From: Faecalibacter sp. LW9 | GTDB taxonomy: Bacteria > Bacteroidota > Bacteroidia > Flavobacteriales > Weeksellaceae | Direction of reading: 5' to 3' | DNA length: 64,000 nucleotides | Assembly (NCBI RefSeq): GCF_034661295.1 | Contig: NZ_CP141062.1 | Coordinates: 2,356,001 to 2,420,000 of the forward strand | In this document: positions 45,623 through 53,940 of the stretch, piece after piece | How positions within the stretch are numbered: the first letter of the stretch is position 1 | How the letters are laid out: every line of letters starts with the position of its first letter | The notes under the pieces: generated by a model | The model's input: only the letters and a program-made list of their open reading frames with translations | What the model was told of the DNA's origin: nothing | Database searches by the model: none | Position numbers and translations under genes: made by a program

Positions 45623-47863
45623 CTATTTTTTCTCATACCATCCTGTTTTAGGTTTAAAAAATAATTCGGGTACAGAATTACTAAGGAAATTATCTACCGA
45701 ACGTTCTGATAGATTGTAGTTTGTGCCTAATTCTATTGCTTCTTTACGCTGGAATGATTGTGGTAAAGCCTCGTAAAATGCTTTTTTATTATTGCCCATT
45801 TTGTAGGTAATAGGTTCTGACTGACTTGCTAGATTATTGAACATTAAGATGCTATGATTTAGATATACGTTTATCAATTCTAATGCTGCTAAAAAATCTT
45901 CATCTGTACATACTACTACTTCTGAACAATCGCCATTTTCTACTTTGCGTAAAGCTGTAAAAATCATACAAAAACGATACAATACTAATCCTAAACGGAA
46001 TACAATACTTGAAGTATCATCACTATTGAATAATACGGTATTGATTAATAGTTTACTGAAAACTATATTTAATTGTTCCCATTGATCGGGCGTTAATTGT
46101 ACTTCGGTCGGGTGTTGTTCTAGAAAATCATATACCTGTAGCACATCGTTAGATAATTTTTCGAAATGATCGTTGAAAATAATTCCACCTTTTTTAGGTG
46201 ATGGGTCTTGCCATATAATTTCATTTTTGAACGCATAAAACATAAATCGACTAAATAAACCATCTTCTGCTGATTGAATTAATTTGGGTACTTGTGCTGG
46301 TGTACCTGATAATGAAACGGCTAATTGAGGATTCGGAATTTCTAATAATTCATTATTGGTTTTACGAGCGGCTGAAATTTTTTCGTGATGAAATGCGGCT
46401 CTCATAATATGCGAGTAATTTCCCCAATCTTGTTTGTTTGCACCACTCATTGCATCGGCTTCTGTTTCGCAAATAATACCTTTACCATCGTTGTCTTGAA
46501 GCATTTTCATCATCATTGCTTGGCTGGTATCGGCAGGTAGAAACAATAAATTGAATTTTGGTTCAACAGGTTTTTCGGGAATAGCATCGTCTTTTTTGCG
46601 TTTGGCGAGCATTGTTTTGTATTCTGCATTTTCTATTTCGAAAGCTTTTTTAGCTTCATTCGATTTATTTACAAAACGCTCGTGTATTTTATCGCCTAAG
46701 CGTTTGGCATTTTTAAGCACACCTTTTCCACTTGCTGCAGGAGCAATAATGAATGAGAACAAATGCGGGTACACTCTTTCTTGGTGGTAAATACCTGTAA
46801 CATTGGGTAAACAACCACTTAGAATAGTTAATCCAGCTGTAAGAAATACATCACGTTTGCGTTCGTTATCCTTAAACGCTTCGCAACCCTCAATCAATAA
46901 TTCGGGTAAATAATTGACGATGTGTGCAGGAATTGTAGGTGTAGTTTTAAGATAATCTACCTCATCATATACTGGTTCTTTATCAGGTGGACTGTCTTTT
47001 TGCAAGTTTACAAATTTTGCAGTCTTTGCAAATTTACCAAACTCGTGTGCTTGATTTCTGTATGCACTTTCAATAGACTTTATGAATTCTTTTTGATTTT
47101 CGTGATGAAAGTTTTGCAAAATGAATTGTTCTGCATCTAATTGATTTACGCCTTTTCGGTTTAAATTACACGCTAACTGATATACATAGTTGTTTCGATT
47201 GCCTTTTTCGAATTGGATAATCTTATTGGTAAATTCTACGCAATATTGAAATACATCATCTGTATTATTACTCGTCATTTGTACCGATTGATTGACTACT
47301 TTTTCTTCAACCTTTGTATCAACAGCAAATATTGTAGCTAATGGATTGTAATATGCATCTTCATCAAACGATACAAAACACAATCTAGTGACATCTTTAC
47401 ACTTAGGATCAGCATTAATACCTAATTGCCTTTCGTAATATTCTTGCACTTGTTTGTATGCTAAGTCGTGGTGTTGTAGTAAACTATCTACTTGAATAAA
47501 TACTTTTAAACCATTACCACTTGGACTTTTGAAACAAGATAGCGTATAAGGAATAGATGAGGTTTGTGTAGTGATTTGAAGTAAATCTTCTTCGTCAATT
47601 TTATCAAAATCTAAGTGAATGATTTGATTATACTCTTGAATAAACTCTTTCTTTCTGCCACCAGAATATGTTGCTGATGGCGTGAAAGCTAAAAGGTTCT
47701 TTTTTAATTCATCGGCTCTTTCGGGTTTCCCCATTCCAATAGCCATACGGATGGTGTTTACATCTTCTTTGTATGTACCTGTTTTGATGTTTGAGATTAA
47801 ATCCTGTAATGTAATGATTTGTACAGGATTATTGAAGTTTTGGAAAATTGATACTCTAGTCAT
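45623..47863 (-). CDS. VirE_N/BT4734-like primase and DUF3987 helicase
   Basis: 746 aa. The N-terminal part (1-180) has the VirE_N/BT4734 primase pattern (IIHLDFDKI and SPSGNGLKVFIQV). The C-terminal DUF3987 region (about 300-740) has a Walker-A-like APAASGKGVLKNAKR and an ICETEADAM segment. Proteins of this kind replicate Bacteroidota integrative elements after excision. The gene overlaps the upstream HTH gene by 8 bp. Confidence 0.9.
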   Translation of the reverse strand: MTRVSIFQNFNNPVQIITLQDLISNIKTGTYKEDVNTIRMAIGMGKPERADELKKNLLAFTPSATYSGGRKKEFIQEYNQIIHLDFDKIDEEDLLQITTQTSSIPYTLSCFKSPSGNGLKVFIQVDSLLQHHDLAYKQVQEYYERQLGINADPKCKDVTRLCFVSFDEDAYYNPLATIFAVDTKVEEKVVNQSVQMTSNNTDDVFQYCVEFTNKIIQFEKGNRNNYVYQLACNLNRKGVNQLDAEQFILQNFHHENQKEFIKSIESAYRNQAHEFGKFAKTAKFVNLQKDSPPDKEPVYDEVDYLKTTPTIPAHIVNYLPELLIEGCEAFKDNERKRDVFLTAGLTILSGCLPNVTGIYHQERVYPHLFSFIIAPAASGKGVLKNAKRLGDKIHERFVNKSNEAKKAFEIENAEYKTMLAKRKKDDAIPEKPVEPKFNLLFLPADTSQAMMMKMLQDNDGKGIICETEADAMSGANKQDWGNYSHIMRAAFHHEKISAARKTNNELLEIPNPQLAVSLSGTPAQVPKLIQSAEDGLFSRFMFYAFKNEIIWQDPSPKKGGIIFNDHFEKLSNDVLQVYDFLEQHPTEVQLTPDQWEQLNIVFSKLLINTVLFNSDDTSSIVFRLGLVLYRFCMIFTALRKVENGDCSEVVVCTDEDFLAALELINVYLNHSILMFNNLASQSEPITYKMGNNKKAFYEALPQSFQRKEAIELGTNYNLSERSVDNFLSNSVPELFFKPKTGWYEKK

Positions 47864-48164
47864 TGTTAATAGATTTAAGGTTAATGGAATTGTTAGCTGG
47901 AATTTTACTACGTTGCAATAGCTCTAAGATGTCGGCTAAAGTGTAGTAGATTTTATTGCCTACTTGTGAATAGGTAATAATGTTTTCGGTACGCCAATAA
48001 GCGGCAGTACGTTTGCTAATATTCATAATCTGGAGAAACTCCTGATTATCGTAAAAGACTTGGTCGGGTTCGGTACGTTGTTTCTTCTTAACCTCGATAG
48101 ATAATTGATCTAAACGATCCATAATCTGTTGAACCTCTTCTTCGGAAAATCTATAAAAGCTCAT
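47856..48164 (-). CDS. HTH regulator / excisionase-like protein
   Basis: 102 aa. A leading helix is followed by a MerR-like HTH (QEFLQIMNISKRTAAYWRTENIITYSQVGNKIYYTLADILELL). It is encoded between the DUF3987 gene (8-bp overlap) and another small HTH gene (2 bp apart), as in Bacteroidota integration modules. Likely role is recombination direction or repression of the replication gene. Confidence 0.82.
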   Translation of the reverse strand: MSFYRFSEEEVQQIMDRLDQLSIEVKKKQRTEPDQVFYDNQEFLQIMNISKRTAAYWRTENIITYSQVGNKIYYTLADILELLQRSKIPANNSINLKSINND

Positions 48165-48166
48165 AA

Positions 48167-48466
48167 TTATTTACGTTTGTTTTTGATTAAATAATTAGCT
48201 GCAGCTGTTTCGATGTCTTCCGTAGTTTCTTGCCTGTTACGCATTAACCATTGGTCTATTTCTGTACGATTGAAATAGAGTTTTTTTCCTTGTGGACAAA
48301 AATGTGGAATTTGCTTTTGAGAAGTTAGTTTGTAAAGGTGTGAAGAACTTATATCTAAATACTTACACACATCATTAAACGTTAATACTTCTTTTTGCAA
48401 TAAATTTTGCTCCTCAATTTTACCTTCTAATTGAGCAAGCTTTTCTAAGATTACTTGTACTTCCAT
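48167..48466 (-). CDS. HTH excisionase-like protein
   Basis: 99 aa. The HTH_17 pattern is clear: FNDVCKYLDISSSHLYKLTSQKQIPHFCPQGKKLYFNRTEIDQWLM. It resembles the element 1 HTH protein at 23264-23545 in form and place. Probably the directionality factor of the nearby integrase. Confidence 0.85.
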   Translation of the reverse strand: MEVQVILEKLAQLEGKIEEQNLLQKEVLTFNDVCKYLDISSSHLYKLTSQKQIPHFCPQGKKLYFNRTEIDQWLMRNRQETTEDIETAAANYLIKNKRK

Positions 48467-48582
48467 AAATCAAATTATTTAGTGATTATGAAGCAAAGTA
48501 ATGCAGTAGATGAACCCTAAAGTAGTTGCATAGGGTTGTGCAACCCTAGCTTAAACCCTTGATTTTATTGGGTTTGTATGGT

Positions 48583-49365
48583 TTATTTTTCTTTGTCTTT
48601 TTTTACTTTTTGTGCAAAATGAATGAATTTTGTATGCCAAAAATCCATTGCATTATAGTCTGGTGTATCAAAAGCATTTTTGATGGAATTAGGACTTACA
48701 TCGTCTGCTTTTTTGGATGAGAAACTTTCACTTATAAAATTGAATACATCTGTTTTATGTTTCGCATCTATAATACCTTCATCAAATAATACTCTGAATA
48801 GATAAGCTATTTCTTTTACGTTTAAATTGGTTTTTAATTTGTTCTTAGGTTTTTCTTCTTGTTGATTAATAGCTCTATTAAAATCGGCAAATGAGCCAAA
48901 ATAACCTTTCTTGAAATCTTCTAAAGCTTGTTCTGTAGCTTCTTGAAAAATATGAAAATGCTTTTCGTACCATTTGAAAACGTGGTCAAAATATCTAGTA
49001 AACATTTCGCCCATTTCTGTATATGGTTTGGGTTCAAAATTTGGATACCAGTATTGTTTCCAAAATTGTTCCTTCATATACTCATATCTTACTTTTGGTG
49101 TATGCGTTTTGAATTGGCTAAGTGAAATTGTTAGCCATTTATTGATTTCATTATTATTTAAAGGTTGCGACCTCGTATATATAGTTTGTATATATTCACT
49201 TAATAAAGGACCTTGAATAAAACTATTGAAATACTCTGGATCAAATTTGTATTGTTCCCATAAGTCATCACAATTACGTTTATACATATCAGCTTCCATT
49301 ATGATGCGTAATTCTAACTCTTCAACTAAGAATACTTCTCTTTCTGTTTCTTTGATAAATTCCAT
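48583..49365 (-). CDS. Uncharacterised protein downstream of the integrase
   Basis: 260 aa, soluble and Glu/Lys-rich. The C-terminal 85 residues (NVKEIAYLFRVLFDEGIIDAKHKTDVFNFISESFSSKKADDVSPNSI) have the look of the RteC-like C-terminal region that Bacteroidota elements use in excision control; this likeness is from memory and weak. It begins 2 bp after the integrase stop. In element 1 a membrane protein takes this place. Confidence 0.5.
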   Translation of the reverse strand: MEFIKETEREVFLVEELELRIIMEADMYKRNCDDLWEQYKFDPEYFNSFIQGPLLSEYIQTIYTRSQPLNNNEINKWLTISLSQFKTHTPKVRYEYMKEQFWKQYWYPNFEPKPYTEMGEMFTRYFDHVFKWYEKHFHIFQEATEQALEDFKKGYFGSFADFNRAINQQEEKPKNKLKTNLNVKEIAYLFRVLFDEGIIDAKHKTDVFNFISESFSSKKADDVSPNSIKNAFDTPDYNAMDFWHTKFIHFAQKVKKDKEK

Positions 49366-49367
49366 AG

Positions 49368-50474
49368 TTATAGGTTCAGTTTTATTTTGTTAGCGGCTTC
49401 AATTTTTTTCTCATTAATAACCTTCGTGTATATTTCGGTAGTGGATAGGTTTTTATGACCTAACAACTTCGATACGGTGTAAATATCAGTACCCAGCGTT
49501 AATTGTAATGTAGCATAAGTATGTCTTGCACAATGGAATGTAATATGCTTTTTGATACCTGCATCGGTCATCCAATCTTTTAATAAGGTTTTGTTCCAAT
49601 TGCCATATTTAAACCCTGTAAACACGTTATCTTTTGGATTACCTTCTTCACCTAATAAGGTACGAGCATCTTCGGATATAGGTTGCATTTCAGCTCCATT
49701 GGTTTTCTGTTGCTTGAAACGTAAGAAATTACCTAACTGTTCTGAATATTGTACTTCTGACCATTTTAGCTTTTCAATATCTGACCAACGCAATCCTGTA
49801 AGACACGAGAATAAAAACATACGTTTCAATGTTTCATTCTTACAAGGTGTATGCACTAAGGTTTGAACTTCCTCTAAAGATAAAAATTCTCTTTGAACTT
49901 CGTCTTGTGGAAATGGTTGTACTTGTTCGGCTGGATTGTATGTTAACAATCCCTCTTTTAATGCTTGCTTTAATGCTGCTCTAACTTTATTGAAATAAGA
50001 GTATTTTGTATTTAAAGATATAGGTTCACCTGTTTTAGTAATGGCTACATTATCTAAATAGTCTTTGAAACCTTCTAACCAATCTTTGTCTAAACGCTCA
50101 AATGAAATACCTTTTGGAGCATACGCTTGTAAATGTTTTTTGGTACTATCCCAATTGCCGTAATTACCTACGCTGGCTTTCTTCTTTTCTGTTAGTGCTT
50201 CAAAGAATGTTAAGAAATTTCCTTTTTGTTTCTCCTTATCTCTAAAACCATAAATTTGATTTTGTGCTTCTAAGTGTCTTTTGCTTCTGATACTTTCTGC
50301 TAACTCTAAGATTTTTTTATTTTCATCTTTTTGAGCTTTGGTCAAACTTCCTTTTTCTGGTTCAGGTGTTAGGTACAAACCTAAATATTCATATTCACGT
50401 TTGCCTTTGTCGTAATAGTCAAGGTACAAGGTTATTTTGTTGCCTTTCTTGCGTTGTCTTAAAGATACTTTCAT
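49368..50474 (-). CDS. int: Tyrosine recombinase (integrase of element 2)
   Basis: 368 aa with a complete catalytic set: R229 (GLRWSD), H314 and R317 (HCARH), H340 (LGHK) and Y349. The arm-binding and core-binding domains match the element 1 integrase closely (start MKVSLRQRKK, later NTKYSYFNKVRAALKQA). It should insert its element at the mnmE 3' end, 637 bp away. An HTH protein is encoded immediately upstream. Confidence 0.95.
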   Translation of the reverse strand: MKVSLRQRKKGNKITLYLDYYDKGKREYEYLGLYLTPEPEKGSLTKAQKDENKKILELAESIRSKRHLEAQNQIYGFRDKEKQKGNFLTFFEALTEKKKASVGNYGNWDSTKKHLQAYAPKGISFERLDKDWLEGFKDYLDNVAITKTGEPISLNTKYSYFNKVRAALKQALKEGLLTYNPAEQVQPFPQDEVQREFLSLEEVQTLVHTPCKNETLKRMFLFSCLTGLRWSDIEKLKWSEVQYSEQLGNFLRFKQQKTNGAEMQPISEDARTLLGEEGNPKDNVFTGFKYGNWNKTLLKDWMTDAGIKKHITFHCARHTYATLQLTLGTDIYTVSKLLGHKNLSTTEIYTKVINEKKIEAANKIKLNL

Positions 50475-50480
50475 AATTCA

Positions 50481-50891
50481 TCATTTAAAAAGATTATCGA
50501 TTTCGGTACGTTTTATTATTGTTCTTCTCCCAATTTTAGAAGCTTTTAATTCGTTACGATTAATCATTCTTTGAATTGTCCAACGACTAGCACCTAAAAG
50601 AATAGCGGCTTCTTGTACGCTTAGGAATTCTTTATCTCGAAGATTGATAAAGTTGGTTGTTTGGATTGGGAGTTTTTGTAGGGTTTGCAAACTTTGCAAG
50701 GTTTCGGGAATTGCAGAACTTACATTTTGAATTTGCTCACTTAGTGTGGCTCTTATTTTTTCTTCTTTCTTGATTTGCTTATAGTGTCTAGAATTGCACT
50801 TGTGGCTACAATAGCGAGTAGTGGTGGTTTGGGCAACAAAGGCTTGTCCACAGAATTGGCAGAATTTTGGTATTTTGATCTTAGTACTCAT
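50481..50891 (-). CDS. Zinc-ribbon and HTH protein upstream of the integrase
   Basis: 136 aa from the ATG at 50891 (MSTKIKIPKFCQFCGQAF); a longer frame to 51044 reads through repeats and is not likely. The N-terminal FCQFCGQAF...RYCSHKC is a Cys4 zinc knuckle. The C-terminal LSVQEAAILLGASRWTIQRMINRNELKASKIGRRTIIKR is an excisionase-type HTH. It lies 6 bp before the integrase. It probably binds near the att arm and controls integration. Confidence 0.8.
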   Translation of the reverse strand: MSTKIKIPKFCQFCGQAFVAQTTTTRYCSHKCNSRHYKQIKKEEKIRATLSEQIQNVSSAIPETLQSLQTLQKLPIQTTNFINLRDKEFLSVQEAAILLGASRWTIQRMINRNELKASKIGRRTIIKRTEIDNLFK

Positions 50892-51044
50892 AATGTTGCT
50901 AATTGTAGCACAAAGTAGCTTGATGTAGCTAGTTGGTGCATCATTTCTCCATACTATAATTTTGATGTGCTTTGGGCAACAAACTTGATGCTTGGGCAAC
51001 AACTGTACATCAAATTTAATCAAAATAAAGCAATTGGGCAACAA
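50831..51044. repeat. GGGCAACAA repeats, candidate integrase arm sites
   Basis: Four direct copies at 50831-50839, 50974-50982, 50994-51002 and 51036-51044, all within 300 bp of the attachment core. Two looser copies (GGCAACAA 25773-25780 and AGCAACAA 25784-25791) lie next to the other att copy. Confidence 0.55.
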
Positions 51045-51046
51045 AA

Positions 51047-51067
51047 AAGAGCAACATAGTTGCTCTT
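51047..51067 (-). terminator. Terminator after mnmE
   Basis: 9-bp perfect stem AAGAGCAAC (51047-51055) and GTTGCTCTT (51059-51067) with a 3-nt loop. On the minus strand it ends in a T run. It lies 44 bp past the mnmE stop, inside the element end. Confidence 0.8.
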
Positions 51068-51110
51068 AAATATAACATTTATAGACAGTTAACAAACAAA
51101 AGAAAGATAA

Positions 51111-51128
51111 CTACTTCCCGATACAAAA
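51111..51128. repeat. Attachment-site copy in the mnmE 3' end
   Basis: CTACTTCCCGATACAAAA covers the last codons of mnmE (FCIGK and stop). It repeats at 25717-25734 with one mismatch. The mnmE reading frame is intact, so the insertion leaves the gene's product whole. Confidence 0.8.
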
Positions 51129-52508
51129 CTTCCCGAAGATAGTCCCTAAAATATCCTGATCCACATCAATTTCTCCCGTGATATGTCCTAAATAAGTAAG
51201 AGCCTCACGAATATCCATGGCCAATAAATCCCCTGGAAGTCCATTATCCATCCCTTGTTTAATTTTACCAATTTGGATTAACGTATTTTGTAGAGCTTCT
51301 AAGTGTCGTGAATTGGTTACAATGGTATCATCTTGACTTGAACCTTTTAATTTCATTTGATACACCAATTGTTCTTTTAAAGCTTCAATATTGTATTGAT
51401 CTTTCGCAGAAATTTCTAAATGAACTACATCTTTAAATTCTTGGCGAATCGCATCCGAAATCACAGATTCATTATTCGTTACGTCAATTTTGTTCGCAAC
51501 ATTAAATAAGATTTTACCATTTCCTTGTAATTCATCTAGCTGTTGTGCAATTTGATTATCTGATGTTATATTAGAATCATATAAATAAATTACAATTGAT
51601 GCATCATTTATTTTCTCAAAAGTCTTTTCAATTCCAATTTGTTCAATGGTATCTCCAGCTTTTCGAATCCCAGCAGTATCAATAAAACGGAAACCAACCC
51701 CTTCAATATAAATCGTTTCTTCAATCGTATCACGTGTTGTTCCTTCGATATCCGATACAATCGCACGCTCTTCGTTCAATAAAGCATTTAATAAAGTTGA
51801 TTTACCGGCATTTGGAGCTCCCACAATAGCGACAGGAACACCATTTTTAATCACATTACCGAAAGCAAATGAGTCAGCTAAACGTTTAAGAATAGATTGC
51901 AATTGGTTCAATAAAGCGTAAAACTGTGTACGATCTGCAAATTCAACATCTTCTTCCGAAAAATCCAATTCCAATTCCATTAACGCCGCAAAATTGATCA
52001 TTTGATCACGTAAATCTTTGATTTGATTCGAAAATCCACCACGCATTTGCTTGATGGCAATTTCATGCGATGCTTTCGAGTCAGAAGCAATTAAATCCGC
52101 AACGGCTTCTGCTTGAGTTAAATCCATTTTTCCGTTCCAGAATGCACGGAAAGTATATTCCCCTGGATTGGCATTACGGATTCCGATTTTGTTCAATAAT
52201 TCCAATACTTTTTGTTGGATGTAAATTGAACCGTGAGTCGAAATTTCAACCACATCTTCACCGGTATAAGAGTGTGGATTTTTAAATATAGAGAATAATG
52301 CTTCGTCGATAATGGTATCACCATCCATCACATAACCCAAATGGATCGTATGAGAGTCAGCATCATTTAGTGATTTATGCTTATTGAATTTGGATTGATA
52401 AATCTCTGCTACTTTGGTAATGGCATCTGGACCAGATACGCGGATAACGGCAATGGCACCCATTCCGTTGGCTGTAGCTAATGCGCAAATTGTATCGTTA
52501 TTTATCAT
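51111..52508 (-). CDS. mnmE: tRNA modification GTPase MnmE
   Basis: 465 aa from MINNDTICALATANG (52508); a start at 52523 adds five odd residues. An N-terminal tetrahydrofolate-binding domain (1-120) is followed by helical regions and a G domain with G1 GAPNAGKS, G3 DTAG and G4 NKID. The C-terminus is FCIGK with the conserved Cys. With MnmG it makes the cmnm5 modification of wobble uridine in tRNA. The last codons serve as the insertion target for the elements. Confidence 0.97.
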   Translation of the reverse strand: MINNDTICALATANGMGAIAVIRVSGPDAITKVAEIYQSKFNKHKSLNDADSHTIHLGYVMDGDTIIDEALFSIFKNPHSYTGEDVVEISTHGSIYIQQKVLELLNKIGIRNANPGEYTFRAFWNGKMDLTQAEAVADLIASDSKASHEIAIKQMRGGFSNQIKDLRDQMINFAALMELELDFSEEDVEFADRTQFYALLNQLQSILKRLADSFAFGNVIKNGVPVAIVGAPNAGKSTLLNALLNEERAIVSDIEGTTRDTIEETIYIEGVGFRFIDTAGIRKAGDTIEQIGIEKTFEKINDASIVIYLYDSNITSDNQIAQQLDELQGNGKILFNVANKIDVTNNESVISDAIRQEFKDVVHLEISAKDQYNIEALKEQLVYQMKLKGSSQDDTIVTNSRHLEALQNTLIQIGKIKQGMDNGLPGDLLAMDIREALTYLGHITGEIDVDQDILGTIFGKFCIGK

Positions 52509-52663
52509 ATTACAAAAATACAAATTTCATGGATAGAAAAAGAATGGCCTAGAATAAATAAATAATATGATTGAAACAATATATAACAGATGAATTTATT
52601 AATTAAAGTCATAACTTGGCACCCGTTTTTTAAAAAAAAGCTAATTCATTTAATATTAAAATA

Positions 52664-53203
52664 ATGAAAAAAATATTTATTCCTTTTTTTTACTATCTCT
52701 TGTTTTAGGTTATTCACAAGTGGGTTAAAACGAATTTTAAATTAGTCATAGTAGATCCTTCCGAAAAAAATATTAACGGAAATACAATTTCAGGTCAAGT
52801 AAAGGAAATACTTGGAAATGAACGTGTAGTGCCAATTATAATTCAACCTTATCATATTAAAAATATTAAAGGTGATGATTTAAATAATTTGAATCTTCAA
52901 ATTCCATCTGATAAATATATAGTAGCTATTTCAAATTTCGAGGCTATTGATAACGCAGGTCAAGGCTTTAAATCTGAAAATGGTAAGAGAGGTAAATTTC
53001 AGTATGAAATTTTTGATGAAGGAGGAATATGGAGAGTTAGAATTGAAAATCCTAGTGTAAATCCCTTAAATGTATCAAATACATTTGATTACAAGTTTGG
53101 TATCATTATTTATTCTAAAAGATTTTTTAATGATCTAGGGGAAATAGAATTTTTAAATGTAGGTAGAAATGGTAATGCAGGTGATGTTACTATTGTTAAT
53201 TAA
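52664..53203 (+). pseudogene. Secreted protein gene broken by two frameshifts
   Basis: An ATG at 52664 opens a signal peptide (MKKIFIPFF) that continues in another frame as LLSLVLGYSQVG after an 8-T tract (52684-52691). It then returns to the first frame near 52726-52729 (KTNFKLVIVDPSEKN) and stays open to 53203. In the first frame a TAG stands at 52706. Two compensating one-base shifts about 40 bp apart fit a decaying gene or base-call errors. The mature part (LVIVDPSEKNINGNTISGQ and on) is of unknown role. It lies upstream of another secreted-protein gene. Confidence 0.55.
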
Positions 53204-53210
53204 TAAATTG

Positions 53211-53903
53211 ATGAAAAAATATTATATATTATTGTTGTTAAATTTTTTGCCAATTTTCCTAATTGCTCAAAAAGTTTACGTACCAGGGGTAGGAATTAAT
53301 ACTGAAAACCCAAAAAGAACTTTAGATGTTAATGGTGAAATTATTTCAACTGGCGAATCTGATAAATGGTTTTTTGAAAATCCGGGTAAATCTGGTTCTT
53401 CAACTTCAAACAGTTATTTAACAGTTATCGATAAAGATGAAAATCGTTTAAAAGCTTTTAATCCAGAAAGTATGTCTTATGGAGCTATTAATTATGCAAT
53501 TTTCAGGTTTAATAAACTTCCAAGCACAGGTTTAGAAGCATACAATACTAAAATTAGTGCTAAAGATTATCATGTTGTAATTGGTGGATTTATCATTTAC
53601 GGTGGAAATTCTCTTGATAGTTCAGGTTTAGCTACGTCTACTGCAACTACTATTAATAAAAATGTTTTATACAATTCAAGAGCATATGTAAATGAGAATA
53701 ATGAATGGATTTTAACTTTTAAACCTAATAATTCAGCTGTATTTAGTCAAAATAGAGTTGATATTGTTTTAAATGTTACTATTTATAAAAAAAATCTATT
53801 GTTACTAGATTCAAATGAAATAATTACTTATGATATGGGTTCTAATTCTTCAGATAGAGAATTAGGTAAAGGGACAGCACCAAAACCAATAGGTATAAAT
53901 TAA
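53211..53903 (+). CDS. Secreted protein of unknown function
   Basis: 230 aa from the ATG at 53211 (MKKYYILLLLNFLPIFLIAQ), a clear signal peptide. The next motif YVPGVGINTENPKRTLDVNGEI is common in Bacteroidota extracellular proteins. The mature part is beta-rich with two stretches of Asn/Ser. No type IX sorting tail is visible. It follows the broken secreted gene by 7 bp and has a strong terminator. Confidence 0.75.
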   Translation: MKKYYILLLLNFLPIFLIAQKVYVPGVGINTENPKRTLDVNGEIISTGESDKWFFENPGKSGSSTSNSYLTVIDKDENRLKAFNPESMSYGAINYAIFRFNKLPSTGLEAYNTKISAKDYHVVIGGFIIYGGNSLDSSGLATSTATTINKNVLYNSRAYVNENNEWILTFKPNNSAVFSQNRVDIVLNVTIYKKNLLLLDSNEIITYDMGSNSSDRELGKGTAPKPIGIN

Positions 53904-53910
53904 AATATAA

Positions 53911-53940
53911 AACCACTTCAAATGAAGTGGTTTTTTTTAT
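53911..53940 (+). terminator. Terminator
   Basis: 10-bp arms AACCACTTCA and TGAAGTGGTT with a 2-nt loop, then eight T's. It serves the secreted-protein gene and faces the SIMPL gene. Confidence 0.9.

Larger units (their letters stand above)
25717..51128. mobile_element. Integrative element 2 at the 3' end of mnmE
   Basis: It is bounded by 17-of-18-bp direct repeats. Its integrase and HTH genes sit at the mnmE end, followed by a DUF3987 primase-helicase gene, as in known Bacteroidota integrative mobilizable elements. Cargo: an unusual R-M-like locus, an Argonaute, a HipA-like kinase pair, an ion-transport/arsenic cassette and a structured non-coding region. No relaxase gene is visible, so transfer would need one in trans, for example MobB of the neighbouring element. 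Confidence 0.7.

Noticed and set aside
51111-51128. tRNA gene as the integration target
   Set aside because: No tRNA-like sequence at either att copy; the shared bases are the last codons of mnmE.
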